A stretch of DNA of 64,000 nt from Nitrosomonas eutropha (GTDB lineage Bacteria > Pseudomonadota > Gammaproteobacteria > Burkholderiales > Nitrosomonadaceae). Made by a program: the position numbers and the translations under genes. Shown here piece by piece: positions 49,163 through 59,670 of the stretch (position 1 is the first letter of the stretch; each line of letters begins with the position of its first letter). The DNA is taken from positions 124,001 to 188,000 of the forward strand of contig NZ_FPBL01000004.1 of NCBI RefSeq assembly GCF_900116685.1, read 5' to 3'. A model generated the notes under the pieces. It was given only the letters and a program-made list of their open reading frames with translations, was not told the DNA's origin and searched no databases.

Positions 49163-49975
49163 ATGAATATTACCTTTATTGGTGGGGGAAATATGGCTGG
49201 CGCCATGATCGGTGGCCTGATCCGGCATGGACATGCACCTTCACAGATCAGTGTTGTAGAGATTGATGCGCAGCAGCAACAACGACTTGCCGAGAAATAT
49301 GGCATTACAGTAACTACATTGATAACTGATGGAATTCGGGACAGCGAGATCGTTGTTCTGGCTGTAAAGCCACAACAATTACATGCCGCAGTAAGCGAAG
49401 CAGCACAATTTTTTCAAGGTAAGCTTGTTATTTCAATTGCAGCAGGTGTCCGTGCAGATGATCTGAGCCAATGGCTGAACTGGCATGAGTTTATTATTCG
49501 TGCCATGCCTAACACACCCGCTTTAATCGGAAAGGGGGTAACAGGCTTATACGCTCTGCCTCGTGTTGATGTCCGGCAGAAGGAGCAGGCAACGAGGATT
49601 CTGGAGGGAATCGGAACTATTGTCTGGGTAGATGAAGAAGCTCAGTTGGATGCTGTGACAGCTTTGTCAGGATGTGGCCCGGCATATGTCTTCTATTTTC
49701 TGGAGGCGATGCAGCAGGCTGGGGCAGAGCTGGGCTTGACAGCTGATACCGCGAAACAGCTGGCAATGCAAACATTCCTGGGGGCGGCATACCTTGCTGT
49801 ACAAAGTGATGACACGCTTGCAACCCTGAGAACACGTGTAACTTCGAAGGGGGGGGCGACTGAACAAGCGTTACTCAGTATGGAACAGTCCGATATCAGG
49901 GGTGCGTTTATTCGCGCCATGCATATTGCCAATGATCGTTCCCGGGAAATGGGTGAAATATTTAGACGCACGTAA
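49163..49975 (+). CDS. proC: Pyrroline-5-carboxylate reductase
   Basis: Last step of proline synthesis, NADPH-dependent. Rossmann motif FIGGGNMAGAMIGGL at the N-terminus and the signature SGCGPAYVFYF with VTSKGGATEQAL near the C-terminus. 270 residues. The ATG at 49163 was chosen; an upstream in-frame start at 49115 adds 16 residues before the fold. A run of eight G at 49849-49856 lies in the coding sequence. Confidence 0.96.
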   Translation: MNITFIGGGNMAGAMIGGLIRHGHAPSQISVVEIDAQQQQRLAEKYGITVTTLITDGIRDSEIVVLAVKPQQLHAAVSEAAQFFQGKLVISIAAGVRADDLSQWLNWHEFIIRAMPNTPALIGKGVTGLYALPRVDVRQKEQATRILEGIGTIVWVDEEAQLDAVTALSGCGPAYVFYFLEAMQQAGAELGLTADTAKQLAMQTFLGAAYLAVQSDDTLATLRTRVTSKGGATEQALLSMEQSDIRGAFIRAMHIANDRSREMGEIFRRT

Positions 49976-50046
49976 TACTCGAGGTGCTCTTCAGTCTGTA
50001 TCCGGATAACGGGGCAGAAACAATCATAACTTTCAACGGAAAAACT

Positions 50047-50607
50047 ATGCCCAATCAAATAATAATATTTTTGCTGGACACTGTTCTTGGTTTGTTTTCT
50101 CTGGCGTTATTACTGCGGTTTTATGTGCAGTGGTCACGTATTCCTTATTATCATCCGGTTTCAAGATTTCTGGTCACCGTGACAGATTTTATTGTACGAC
50201 CGGCACGCCGAGTGATTCCCAGCTGGCGGGGGCTTGATCTCTCCACCTTTGTATTGGCCTGGTTAGCCCAATTTATTATTTTGATCAGTATCAATCTGTT
50301 GGCAGGCTCTGGCGCGAGTATCAGCATATTTGTATTTATCTTACTGGCATTCGTCAAGCTGGCCAGCATGACGCTTAATATTCTGTTTGTTATGATCATT
50401 GTGCAGGCTCTATTGTCCTGGATTAATCCGCACAGCCCACTGGCACCTGTGCTGGAAAGTTTTACCGGGCCTATTCTGGAACCGTTGCGCCGGTTTATTC
50501 CTCCCATAGCCAATTTTGATCTTTCTCCATTATTTGCCTTGATTCTGCTGCAGGTGCTGATGATGGTTGTGGAGAACTTGCAGCGTCAGATTGTGCACGT
50601 GTTTTGA
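50047..50607 (+). CDS. yggT: YggT-family membrane protein
   Basis: 186 residues with two YggT repeats, each a hydrophobic pair around a conserved segment (RIPYYHPVSRFLVTVTDFIVRPARRVIP and the later copy ending EPLRRFIPP). Function not settled. It follows proC, as in many proteobacteria. Its stop overlaps the yggU start (TGATG). Confidence 0.9.
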   Translation: MPNQIIIFLLDTVLGLFSLALLLRFYVQWSRIPYYHPVSRFLVTVTDFIVRPARRVIPSWRGLDLSTFVLAWLAQFIILISINLLAGSGASISIFVFILLAFVKLASMTLNILFVMIIVQALLSWINPHSPLAPVLESFTGPILEPLRRFIPPIANFDLSPLFALILLQVLMMVVENLQRQIVHVF

Positions 50608-50906
50608 TGGGCTGGTATTACCTTGATCGCGATCACAATCTGATACTAAAACTTTATATCCAGCCGGGTGCCAGGCAGACTGAAGCAATTGGTGTGCATG
50701 GCGAGGAGCTAAAAATAAAACTGGCAGCTCCCCCGGTAGACGGCAAAGCTAATTGTGCTTTAGCAGAATTTTTGGCAAAACGCTTCAATGTTCCCTTGAA
50801 ACGCATCACCCTGAAACGGGGTGCGCAATCCCGGCATAAAACTGTTGAGATCTACCAGCCGATTAATGGCCCCGAAGTATTGCTTAGCGAAATAAGAACT
50901 AAATAA
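50607..50906 (+). CDS. yggU: DUF167 protein YggU
   Basis: 99 residues of the YggU family (VQPGAR-like IQPGARQTEAIG, APPVDGKANCALAEFLAK). Function unknown. Coupled to yggT by the TGATG overlap. Confidence 0.92.
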   Translation: MGWYYLDRDHNLILKLYIQPGARQTEAIGVHGEELKIKLAAPPVDGKANCALAEFLAKRFNVPLKRITLKRGAQSRHKTVEIYQPINGPEVLLSEIRTK

Positions 50907-51024
50907 TCCGTAGTTGCAACCCAATGTTTGTTTTGTCAGGCGTAATATAGTGTTTTCGAGTATGTCTGATCTGAGTTTTGGGTTTGTAGAATTTATTTCT
51001 TCAGGGTATGCAGCGGGAGGTTTT

Positions 51025-52107
51025 ATGTCAGATAAAAATATGCAGGATCGTGCTGCCGGAGCCATTATGGGTGCATTCATCGGGGATGCACTGGGGTTAG
51101 GGCCACATTGGTATTATGATCTCACCGAGCTTCGCCATGATTATGGTGACTGGATTACAGACTATACTGATCCTAAACCAGCCCGCTACCATGCCGGTTT
51201 AAAGGCAGGACAATTATCGCAGGCAGGTTTCATCCTGAAGCTGATGGTTCAGTCACTGGTTGAGCGGGGAGGTTACGAGACGGAAGACTTCTGCCGCCGT
51301 ATGGATGAAATACTTTTTCCACTGCTTGACGGTACACCTGTCAATGGTCCGGGCAGTTACACCAGCCAGTCAATCCGTGAAACCTGGCGGCGGCGCGTAC
51401 AACAAAAGCTGCGTTGGGGGCAGACCGGCGGTCATGCTGATACCACTGAGGCAGCAGAGCGTACACTGGCCATTGCTGTTCGTTATGCGTGCCGCCCAGA
51501 CAAACTCGCAGCAGCTATCACGGACAATACGATACTGACCCAGTCTGATGAGATGGTAGTGGCGATGACTGTAGCTTACGGTGCTGTGCTGGGGTTGCTG
51601 ATTCAGGGGCATGTGCTGGATACCGACTTATCTGGAAAACTTATGAATCTCGTGAAGAGTGGTGCGTTGCCATTTCACGCCGTGACAGGTGACAATCTGC
51701 AACCGCCACGCCCCGGTGATCCGGATCCACCACGTGCCGGGCATTTTGCTTCTCCAGATGCATTACTTACGCCTTCTTATATGGCTGCGGCGGCAGTGGA
51801 TCCTGATATCCGGATTGAACCAGCCTGGAAGGTATCCGTTGTGTACGGCATGCCCTGTGCAATTTATCACTTACTACCTGCTGCTTATTATCTGGCTGCT
51901 CGGTTTCATGATGATTTTGAATCGGCTGTTTTACATGCAATTAATGGTGGTGGGCAGAATTTGTCGCGGGCCATATTGACTGGAGCACTCGTCGGCGCGC
52001 AAACCGGCTTATCCGGTATCCCGCAACGTTTGCTGGATGGGCTCGACGATTCAGCAACACTTGGTAAATTAGCAACGGAACTGGCAGCCATGGCGAATTC
52101 AGCCTGA
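51025..52107 (+). CDS. ADP-ribosylglycohydrolase-fold protein
   Basis: 360 residues. The N-terminal GAIMGAFIGDALGLGPHWYY matches the ADP-ribosylglycohydrolase fold, whose members remove ADP-ribose from proteins or act as related hydrolases. The late INGGGQNLSRAILTGALVGAQ matches the metal-binding region (DND-like positions are not obvious, so activity is uncertain). The ATG at 51025 follows GGGAGG. The long upstream extension in frame from 50914 is probably not used. Confidence 0.8.
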   Translation: MSDKNMQDRAAGAIMGAFIGDALGLGPHWYYDLTELRHDYGDWITDYTDPKPARYHAGLKAGQLSQAGFILKLMVQSLVERGGYETEDFCRRMDEILFPLLDGTPVNGPGSYTSQSIRETWRRRVQQKLRWGQTGGHADTTEAAERTLAIAVRYACRPDKLAAAITDNTILTQSDEMVVAMTVAYGAVLGLLIQGHVLDTDLSGKLMNLVKSGALPFHAVTGDNLQPPRPGDPDPPRAGHFASPDALLTPSYMAAAAVDPDIRIEPAWKVSVVYGMPCAIYHLLPAAYYLAARFHDDFESAVLHAINGGGQNLSRAILTGALVGAQTGLSGIPQRLLDGLDDSATLGKLATELAAMANSA

Positions 52108-52175
52108 GACTGGTGTTCTTGATCCTGTATCTGATTGATCAGTATTCCTGATTGTGTCTGCTTAAAGGAGAAAAA

Positions 52176-53084
52176 ATGGAATTCGGTATGGTGGGTTTAG
52201 GACGAATGGGCAGCAACATGGCACGCCGTCTCGCTCGGAAGGGAAAAAAAATTGCGATAACGAATCGCAGCTTTAATGTAACCGAGGCATTGGCTAGGGA
52301 AACGGGACACACAGCGTGCAAAAGTTATACTGACCTCGTCGCTTCACTTGAAAAACCCCGCATCATCTGGCTAATGCTGCCAGCGGGTGAAGTAACTGAA
52401 ACAGCACTTTCTACATTATTGCCGTTGTTGTCACCGGGTGATCTGATCGTGGATGGTGCCAATGCGCATTATCAGGACGATGCACCTCGTGCGGCGCGCT
52501 GCGCAGAGCAGGGTGTTGAATTTGCCGATGCCGGAGTTTCCGGGGGAATATGGGGGTTGGAAAACGGCTACTGCATCATGTTTGGCGGATCAAATGCTGC
52601 TGCAGCGCGCCTGAAACTCTATATGGAAGCATTGGCACCAACCCCGGAGACTGGATGGCTGCATACCGGGCCGGTTGGATCGGGGCATTACGTGAAAATG
52701 GTACATAACGGAATTGAATACGGCATGATGCAGGCCTTTGCCGAAGGATTTGCGCTGATGAAAGACAAGCCTGGGTTTGATCTTGACCTTGCTGCAATTG
52801 CCGAATTGTGGCGACATGGCAGTGTGGTGCGTTCATGGCTGCTTGATTTATCGGCCGACTTTCTGATGGAAGATCAAGCGCTTGATGATATTGCTCCTTT
52901 CGTAGCGGATTCCGGTGAAGGACGCTGGACGGCACTTGCTTCCCTGGAGCAGGGAATTCCTGCTCCTGTGATTACCCTTGCACTGATGATGCGTTTTGCC
53001 TCGCAGGGAAAAAATGATTATGCCGCTAAAATGCTTGCGAAAATGCGTCATGGCTTTGGTGGCCATGCTATCAAGAAGGATTGA
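52176..53084 (+). CDS. gnd: 6-phosphogluconate dehydrogenase, short decarboxylating form
   Basis: Oxidative pentose-phosphate pathway: 6-phosphogluconate to ribulose 5-phosphate and CO2. 302 residues, the short GndA-like form. Rossmann motif GLGRMGSNMA, DAGVSGGIWGLENGY and KMVHNGIEYGMMQ are present. An AAAGGAG site precedes the ATG at 52176. It overlaps no gene but zwf begins at the next base. Confidence 0.95.
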   Translation: MEFGMVGLGRMGSNMARRLARKGKKIAITNRSFNVTEALARETGHTACKSYTDLVASLEKPRIIWLMLPAGEVTETALSTLLPLLSPGDLIVDGANAHYQDDAPRAARCAEQGVEFADAGVSGGIWGLENGYCIMFGGSNAAAARLKLYMEALAPTPETGWLHTGPVGSGHYVKMVHNGIEYGMMQAFAEGFALMKDKPGFDLDLAAIAELWRHGSVVRSWLLDLSADFLMEDQALDDIAPFVADSGEGRWTALASLEQGIPAPVITLALMMRFASQGKNDYAAKMLAKMRHGFGGHAIKKD

Positions 53085-54578
53085 ATGATGGATGGTGTGA
53101 ACATGAGCCAATCTGAAAACCTGCCTTGTTCGTTTGTCATTTTTGGTGCGACAGGTGATCTCGCCACGCACAAGCTGTTGCCGGCACTATTTGACCTGGA
53201 AAATGCTGGTCGCCTCGCAGATAACCTTTCTCTCATTGCTTTCTCGCGCCGTGACTGGACGACTGACGATTGGCTTGGGCACACGCGCGCAATATTGCAA
53301 GACAAGGTTAGCCAACCATCCCATCAAATGGTGCTAGACCGGTTTCTCGCACGCTTCCATTATTTGCGGGGGGATCTCAATGATGCGGAGTCCTATCGTA
53401 CACTGGCTGCTGATCTGGCACCTGGATCGACCTGCTCTCGCACGGTGTTTTATCTGGCTATCCGGCCGGCTGATTTTGTTGCGGTGATCAAGAATCTTAA
53501 GGAAATTGGTTTGAACGAGCCGCGTGGCATGAACCGGGTTGTCATTGAAAAACCATTTGGTGAGGATCTTGAATCAGCACAAGTACTGAATCGCGTGTTG
53601 CATCAGCATTTTGATGAAGAGCAGATTTATCGTATTGATCATTTCCTGGGTAAGGAAACAGTACAGAACCTGCTCGTTTTTCGGTTTGCCAATACACTGA
53701 TCGAGCCACTATGGAATCGCAATTTTATTGATCATGTACAAATTACGGTGGCTGAATCAATCGGCATTGAAAAACGAGCTGGCTATTATGATCGTGCTGG
53801 TGCATTGCGCGACATGTTGCAAAACCACTTGATGCAATTGCTGACTGTGGTAGCAATGGAGCCTCCACCTGCACTCGAAGCTGATGCGCTGCGCGATGAA
53901 AAGGTTAAGGTGTTGCGTTCTATTCGCCCAATCGCCAAGCGTGCGGTGCATGCGCATGCTGTGCGCGCACAATATACGCATGGCAATATCAGTGGACAGA
54001 CGGTGGCAAGCTATCAGCAGGAAGAAAACGTTGAACCGGATTCAATTACTGAAACTTTTGTCGCAGCCAAGTTCTATATTGATAACTGGCGCTGGCGTGG
54101 TGTCCCATTTTATCTTCGAACGGGAAAACGTATGCCCAAACAGAATTCGATGATCGCGATTCGCTTCAGACATCCTCCACAACAACTTTTTCGTGAAACA
54201 CCGCTGGAATCGATTACTCCTAATTGGGTGCTGCTGTCGATTCAACCGGAAGAATCAATGCGGATGGAAATTCATGTCAAGCAACCTGGCCTTGATATGA
54301 ATACCCGGGTGATGCAGATGAATGCAAGTTTCCTTAGAACAGACGAGCAGACACTTGATGCTTATGAAGCGTTGCTGCTGGATGTTATTGAAGGTGACCG
54401 TTCATTGTTCATCCGCTTTGACGAGGCCGAATGGGCGTGGCGAGTCATTGATCCGATCCTGAAGTTCTGGACAGTCGAGCGCGAATATATTCCAACCTAT
54501 CCTGCGGGTAGCTGGGGCCCGGCTGAAGCCAATCGTCTGTTTGACAGCGACGACCAGATCTGGCGAAATGAACTTTAG
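53085..54578 (+). CDS. zwf: Glucose-6-phosphate 1-dehydrogenase
   Basis: First step of the oxidative pentose-phosphate pathway. 497 residues. NADP motif FGATGDLATHKLLPAL and the substrate/active site RIDHFLGKETVQ are intact. It follows gnd directly (stop and start adjacent), so the two form an operon. Confidence 0.97.
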   Translation: MMDGVNMSQSENLPCSFVIFGATGDLATHKLLPALFDLENAGRLADNLSLIAFSRRDWTTDDWLGHTRAILQDKVSQPSHQMVLDRFLARFHYLRGDLNDAESYRTLAADLAPGSTCSRTVFYLAIRPADFVAVIKNLKEIGLNEPRGMNRVVIEKPFGEDLESAQVLNRVLHQHFDEEQIYRIDHFLGKETVQNLLVFRFANTLIEPLWNRNFIDHVQITVAESIGIEKRAGYYDRAGALRDMLQNHLMQLLTVVAMEPPPALEADALRDEKVKVLRSIRPIAKRAVHAHAVRAQYTHGNISGQTVASYQQEENVEPDSITETFVAAKFYIDNWRWRGVPFYLRTGKRMPKQNSMIAIRFRHPPQQLFRETPLESITPNWVLLSIQPEESMRMEIHVKQPGLDMNTRVMQMNASFLRTDEQTLDAYEALLLDVIEGDRSLFIRFDEAEWAWRVIDPILKFWTVEREYIPTYPAGSWGPAEANRLFDSDDQIWRNEL

Positions 54579-54785
54579 GTTTACAATTTTTCCCGAAACT
54601 GCGTGTATGGATAAAGATGTCCTGCTGAAGCTGATCCTCTGCTGTTGTTTGAGCTGGCGAGCGAACTTGCTGAAAGATGCAGCGCTAGAGCATTTTTGTT
54701 TCAGGTGTTTACACCTTGTTTTTGAGGAAATCTCCCGCCCTGTTTGTAGAAGCGGAGATCTGTTTATATTTGCACCAAAACCGCT

Positions 54786-55334
54786 TTAGCTGACTGGAGC
54801 GTTTTGTGACGGATAGGTAATGGTGCAGGAAGATTGAATCTGTGCCCCTTCGGTTAAATGTGCAGCCTCTGCCCGGCTGTGCCCCATCAGATGAAAAACA
54901 GTTTCGCTGCGTGCCAGCAAATAATCAGAAACGATACGCCGATGACAACGCCACCAGACAGCCTCGGCACACATCATTACACAACGGCGTGTACGTCCCA
55001 GCTCAATCAGCTTGTTCAAACCTTCCTGGAAAGTATCCGAGAGCGCGTAATCGGCATAATTGTGAAAACTCTGGTTCTCCCAGAAGCCGTTTACATCTGG
55101 CAGTACAGTCTTGGATTTACCGCGCAATCCTCCCAGTTGCGTGATGTATTCATAGTCGATCCCAAATGCTGCCAGCCTGCCGGGTAATGTATCCTGGTTG
55201 TATTGCGGATTGGTTCGTGACCGTGGAACGGTGCGTATATCTGCAACCAGTTCTACTTGTACCGTACGCAGCAAATTAACGAACTCTTCCAATGTACGGG
55301 TTGAATGCCCGATGGTGTAAAAGGGGAGATTCAT
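54786..55334 (-). CDS. DUF488 protein
   Basis: 182 residues of the DUF488 family (FYTIGHSTRTLEEFVNLLR, VMMCAEAVWWRCHRRIVSDYL). Function not established. The ATG at 55334 gives the conserved opening. Converges on zwf. Confidence 0.88.
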   Translation of the reverse strand: MNLPFYTIGHSTRTLEEFVNLLRTVQVELVADIRTVPRSRTNPQYNQDTLPGRLAAFGIDYEYITQLGGLRGKSKTVLPDVNGFWENQSFHNYADYALSDTFQEGLNKLIELGRTRRCVMMCAEAVWWRCHRRIVSDYLLARSETVFHLMGHSRAEAAHLTEGAQIQSSCTITYPSQNAPVS

Positions 55335-55425
55335 TTTCCTGTCCTGTTTGTACTGCTTCGCAGTAAGGAGACATTCCCATAGTGCCTGATATGAGGAAGG
55401 TGAACAACCTGATGAATATTACACT

Positions 55426-55890
55426 CTAGACACCACCATCAAAACCAGTTTTTCGCCAGGCTTCGTAAATAATAACCGCTGCTGAGTTGGAGAGATTCAG
55501 ACTGCGGGAGGAAGGAACCATGGGAATACGGATACGGCGATCCTGAGAGAAATCTTCCAGTACTTCAACAGGCAATCCACGAGTTTCAGAGCCAAACAAA
55601 AAGACATCATCCGCTACATAATCCACTTTATCGTAGTGCTTTGTTGCCTTGGTGGTGACAGCAAAAATTCGGCATCCATCCATGAGGCTCAGGCAGGATG
55701 CCAGATCTTCATGCACGGTGAGGCGTGCCCATTCGTGATAATCCAGCCCGGCACGCTTCAGTTGCCGGTCACTCAAGTTGAATCCCAGTGGTTTGATCAG
55801 GTGCAGTTGTGCGCCGGTGTTGGCACAGAGGCGGATGATATTGCCGGTATTTGGCGGGATTTCCGGCTGATGGAGGATTACCTGCAGCAT
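55426..55890 (-). CDS. trmL: tRNA (cytidine/uridine-2'-O-)-methyltransferase TrmL
   Basis: SPOUT methyltransferase that 2'-O-methylates the wobble base of some leucine tRNAs. 154 residues. SPOUT motifs HQPEIPPNTGNIIRLC, FGSETRGLP and MVPSSRSLNLSNSAAV are visible. It follows comF on the same strand. Confidence 0.95.
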   Translation of the reverse strand: MLQVILHQPEIPPNTGNIIRLCANTGAQLHLIKPLGFNLSDRQLKRAGLDYHEWARLTVHEDLASCLSLMDGCRIFAVTTKATKHYDKVDYVADDVFLFGSETRGLPVEVLEDFSQDRRIRIPMVPSSRSLNLSNSAAVIIYEAWRKTGFDGGV

Positions 55891-55943
55891 GTTGATCAGT
55901 TTGTCAGGTTAAATGATTGTCGGCCCGTATTATTTTCAGATGA

Positions 55944-56690
55944 TTAACTCGGAAATGCCCGGGCGACAACCCAGGCGCGAACACTGCCTGCCCCTTGGCG
56001 AAGGATAACTTTGGCCAGTTCATTCAGGGTGGCGCCGCTGGTCATGACATCATCCACGATAGCGACCTGTTTTCCAGCAAAATTCTGCGTACAGATAAAA
56101 GCATTACGAATATTCTGTTTCCGTTTTTTCCATGGAATCTCAGTCTGTGAAGGAGTGCTGCGTATGCGTACACAGGCAGCAGGCAGTAATTTACATCCTG
56201 TTTTTCTACATAGATAGCGACTGATTTCGTGTGCCTGATTGAATCCTCTATCCCGCAGCCTGTCCGGATGAAGTGGTACCGGAATGACATAGTCAGGTAA
56301 AGAATCTTCCTGGAGTTCTGTCAGCAGCAAATCCGCCAGTATTGGTGCCAGCGGCAGATCGGAGCGGTATTTCAGTGCCTGTATCAGTGCATCAACCGGA
56401 TAAGTGTAACGCAAGGCTGCTCTGATCTGGTTCCAGGCGGGCGGCTTGCGCAGACAAGTGCCACAAATCTGTGAGGAGGGTACTGGTAGCAGGCAAGAAG
56501 GGCAATGTGCTTGCGATAGTCTGGGAAGATCATGCAGGCAGGCTGCACAGATATCTCGATGATCAGATGCTTGACATAACACGCAATGCTTGTGCTGGAA
56601 TAATTGCACAAAATTTAATCGCCTGTTCAAAATTTCAGAAGAAAAAATTGACAACTTAAAAGGTATCCGTGATGATCGCCTGCTATTCAT
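55944..56690 (-). CDS. comF: ComF-family phosphoribosyltransferase-like protein
   Basis: 248 residues. N-terminal zinc-finger-like cysteines ([17 protein letters not shown] and [18 protein letters not shown]) and a PRPP-binding motif [15 protein letters not shown]. Family members are linked to natural competence but the enzymatic role is unproven. The ATG at 56690 was chosen over one at 56771 that would overlap the bioB start region. Divergent from bioB. Confidence 0.9.
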   Translation of the reverse strand: MNSRRSSRIPFKLSIFSSEILNRRLNFVQLFQHKHCVLCQASDHRDICAACLHDLPRLSQAHCPSCLLPVPSSQICGTCLRKPPAWNQIRAALRYTYPVDALIQALKYRSDLPLAPILADLLLTELQEDSLPDYVIPVPLHPDRLRDRGFNQAHEISRYLCRKTGCKLLPAACVRIRSTPSQTEIPWKKRKQNIRNAFICTQNFAGKQVAIVDDVMTSGATLNELAKVILRQGAGSVRAWVVARAFPS

Positions 56691-56718
56691 TATAACTTGG
56701 AGCAGGCTACCGCCGAAA

Positions 56719-57741
56719 ATGATCATGGAATCCCAAACTGGTTTAATTTCTGAAGAACAGAGCGGATGCACACATTCCAGCCTTGATTCGGCAGCACAGC
56801 AGGAATCATCGTCACGCTGGTTAGTGGCAGATATCGAATCACTGTTGAGTTTGCCGTTTAATGATCTTATTTTTCAGGCGCAAACGGTGCACCGCCAATA
56901 TCACGATGCTAATGGTGTGCAATTGTCCACGCTACTGTCAGTAAAAACTGGTGGATGTTCTGAAGACTGCGCCTATTGCCCACAGGCGGCTCGTTATCAT
57001 ACCGGGGTGGAAAATCAAGCAATTTTGTCGCGTGAGGAAGTGGTAATGGCTGCCACCAAAGCCAAGGAAAGTGGTGCAACGCGCTTCTGCATGGGAGCCG
57101 CCTGGCGGGGACCCAAACAACGTGATATTGAACACATGACCGAGCTCATCAGTGCGGTTAAGGATTTAGGGCTGGAAACCTGTGCCACATTGGGTATCCT
57201 GAAACCCGGGCAGGCCGTTCAACTCAAGCAGGCCGGGTTGGATTACTACAATCACAATCTTGACACTTCTCCTGAGTTTTATGGCGAGGTCATTACCACA
57301 CGTGAATATCAGAATCGTCTGGATACATTGGACGAAGTGCGCGGTGCCAATATCAATGTTTGCTGTGGCGGCATCGTTGGCATGGGGGAATCGCGTACAG
57401 CGCGAGCCGGCCTGATTGCACAACTGGCCAACCTTGATCCTTATCCTGAATCAGTACCGATCAATTACCTGGTGCAGGTCGAAGGCACACCTTTGTACGG
57501 TACACCCGAGCTCGACCCGTTTGAATTTGTCCGCTCTATCGCAGCAGCCCGTATCACCATGCCTAAGGCAAAGGTCAGACTTTCTGCTGGCCGCCGGCAG
57601 ATGTCGGAAGCTATCCAGGCACTGTGTTTTCTGGCCGGTGCTAACTCTATCTTTTATGGTGACAAACTGCTCACGACCGGCAATCCGGATACGGAACAGG
57701 ACGCGGCTTTGCTCGAAAAACTGGGATTGCACGCACTTTAA
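56719..57741 (+). CDS. bioB: Biotin synthase
   Basis: Radical-SAM enzyme inserting sulfur into dethiobiotin. Cluster cysteines 80, 84 and 87 ([12 protein letters not shown]). 340 residues from the ATG at 56719; an N-terminal extension in frame from 56590 is unlikely. First gene of a biotin operon bioB-F-H-C-D. Confidence 0.96.
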   Translation: MIMESQTGLISEEQSGCTHSSLDSAAQQESSSRWLVADIESLLSLPFNDLIFQAQTVHRQYHDANGVQLSTLLSVKTGGCSEDCAYCPQAARYHTGVENQAILSREEVVMAATKAKESGATRFCMGAAWRGPKQRDIEHMTELISAVKDLGLETCATLGILKPGQAVQLKQAGLDYYNHNLDTSPEFYGEVITTREYQNRLDTLDEVRGANINVCCGGIVGMGESRTARAGLIAQLANLDPYPESVPINYLVQVEGTPLYGTPELDPFEFVRSIAAARITMPKAKVRLSAGRRQMSEAIQALCFLAGANSIFYGDKLLTTGNPDTEQDAALLEKLGLHAL

Positions 57742-57746
57742 CCACC

Positions 57747-58910
57747 ATGCTGCCGGATTTAGCTGAAGCGCTGCAACAGCGCAGGCAGGAAGGGTTGTAT
57801 CGTTTTCGCCCAGTGCTAGAAGGGCCACAATCCCCGCATGTGGCCATTGATGGCCGGGATTTTCTGGCTTTTTGCAGTAATGATTATCTGGGATTGGCCA
57901 ATCATCCAGCCCTGATCGAAGCAGTGGCAGAAGGTGCGCGACGTTACGGTGTGGGTTCGGGCGCTTCTCATCTGATCAGCGGTCATTCTCGCGCACATCA
58001 TGAGCTGGAAGAGGCACTGGCGGAGTTCGTTGGCCTTCCGCGTGCCCTGCTGTTTTCCACTGGCTACATGGCCAATATGGCGGTGGTGACTGCGCTCGTG
58101 GGGCGGGAGGATGCGATTTTTGCAGATCGTCTCAATCATGCTTCACTCAATGACGCAGCTTTGCTGTCGCGTGCCCGCTTCATTCGTTATCCCCATCTTG
58201 ATCTTGCTACCCTGGAGAAGCAGCTGAAAACGACACAGGCCCGGCGGCGGCTGATCATCACCGATGCAGTGTTCAGCATGGATGGTGACAGAGCATCGGT
58301 TGCTGAGCTGCTTGCGTTGTGTCAGCGCTTTGGTGCCTGGTTGTTGCTGGATGATGCGCACGGATTTGGTGTGCTGGGCGAACAGGGTAAAGGCAGCTTG
58401 TATAATCTGCAGGAGGTGGAGCGAAATATACCGCATCTAATTTATATGGCAACGCTGGGCAAAGCAGCAGGAGTATCCGGCGCGTTTGTAGCAGCGCAAG
58501 CACCAATGATTGAAACACTCATTCAATATAGCCGTACCTATGGCTATACCACAGCGGCTGCTCCGCTGCTGGCACATACCTTGCTGACCAGTTTGCAATT
58601 AATCAGTCAGGATATCTGGCGACGGAAACGGCTTGTTCAATTGATAGAACAGTTGCGACAAAAGCTGCAATCTCTTCCCTGGCAACTATTACTATCGGAT
58701 ACACCGATACAGCCATTGCTGGTGGGCGAAAGCCGGGAGGCCGTTCGGCTGGATCAGGCATTGCGTGAGCGTGGTATCTGGGTGCCGGCTATTCGCCCCC
58801 CGACAGTACCACAAGGCATGGCACGGTTGCGCATCAGTTTGTCTGCAGCTCATACTGGGAAAGATGTCGATCAACTGAGTGCAGTCTTGCATGATCTGGT
58901 CGGGTGCTGA
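57747..58910 (+). CDS. bioF: 8-amino-7-oxononanoate synthase
   Basis: PLP-dependent condensation of pimeloyl-ACP with alanine. 387 residues. The PLP lysine is Lys239 in MATLGKAAGVSG. Starts five bases after the bioB stop. Confidence 0.95.
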   Translation: MLPDLAEALQQRRQEGLYRFRPVLEGPQSPHVAIDGRDFLAFCSNDYLGLANHPALIEAVAEGARRYGVGSGASHLISGHSRAHHELEEALAEFVGLPRALLFSTGYMANMAVVTALVGREDAIFADRLNHASLNDAALLSRARFIRYPHLDLATLEKQLKTTQARRRLIITDAVFSMDGDRASVAELLALCQRFGAWLLLDDAHGFGVLGEQGKGSLYNLQEVERNIPHLIYMATLGKAAGVSGAFVAAQAPMIETLIQYSRTYGYTTAAAPLLAHTLLTSLQLISQDIWRRKRLVQLIEQLRQKLQSLPWQLLLSDTPIQPLLVGESREAVRLDQALRERGIWVPAIRPPTVPQGMARLRISLSAAHTGKDVDQLSAVLHDLVGC

Positions 58911-58911
58911 T

Positions 58912-59670
58912 ATGACCCGGTTGCATATTGAGACGAGCGGAAACGGGCCTGATCTGGTGCTGTTGCATGGCTGGGCCATGCATAGTGGTGTATGGGAATG
59001 TGTGGCAGAGACGCTGTCCCGGCGCTTCCGTCTACACTGTATTGATTTGCCGGGGCACGGTGCCAGCCGTGATTGTGCACTGGATTCGCTGGAGCAGATG
59101 ACCGAAGTGATCGCAGATCATTTGCCTGATAACAGCATTGTGTGCGGCTGGTCGCTCGGCGGACAGGTGGCGATCAGGCTGGCGTTACAGATGCCGGAAC
59201 GGGTGCAACAATTAGTGCTGGTTGCCAGTACCCCTTGTTTCGTCAAACGTGCCGACTGGCCGTGGGGGATGGAACCATTAACCCTGACCCTGTTTATGGA
59301 AAATCTGGCGCGTGACTATGTGCAAACCCTCAATCGTTTTTTGACGCTGCAAGTCAGCGGCAGCGAGGATCAGGTCCGGGTACTGGCGCGGCTGCGCAAA
59401 AGTGTGTTGAATGGTTTGTCACCGGGATCTGCAACGTTGCAGGCAGGATTGAGGATTCTGCAAACCAGTGATCTGCGGGCTGAATTGGATCAAATCAGGC
59501 AGCCTGTGCTGCTGATTCATGGCCAGAATGATGTTATCGCGCCTGTCGGTGCTGCTGAATGGATACAGCAACATTTGCCCCAGGCGCAATTGAAGCTGTT
59601 TCCTCATTGCGGCCATGCGCCGTTTCTTTCTTTTCCTGAGCAATTCGTGGGTTGTTTTGATGCTTTATGA
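58912..59670 (+). CDS. bioH: Pimeloyl-ACP methyl ester esterase
   Basis: Alpha/beta hydrolase that frees pimeloyl-ACP from its methyl ester. The nucleophile Ser81 is in CGWSLGGQ, Asp in GQNDVIAP and His in CGHAPF. 252 residues. The ATG at 58912 overlaps no gene; the next gene bioC overlaps its end. Confidence 0.94.
   Translation: MTRLHIETSGNGPDLVLLHGWAMHSGVWECVAETLSRRFRLHCIDLPGHGASRDCALDSLEQMTEVIADHLPDNSIVCGWSLGGQVAIRLALQMPERVQQLVLVASTPCFVKRADWPWGMEPLTLTLFMENLARDYVQTLNRFLTLQVSGSEDQVRVLARLRKSVLNGLSPGSATLQAGLRILQTSDLRAELDQIRQPVLLIHGQNDVIAPVGAAEWIQQHLPQAQLKLFPHCGHAPFLSFPEQFVGCFDAL

Noticed and set aside
49849..49856. Run of eight G in proC as a phase-variable tract
   Set aside because: proC is a housekeeping gene and the tract is late in the gene; length is at the lower limit for slippage.
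54579..54785. Small cysteine-rich frame after zwf
   Set aside because: It starts inside zwf in another frame, has no ribosome-binding site and no recognisable family.
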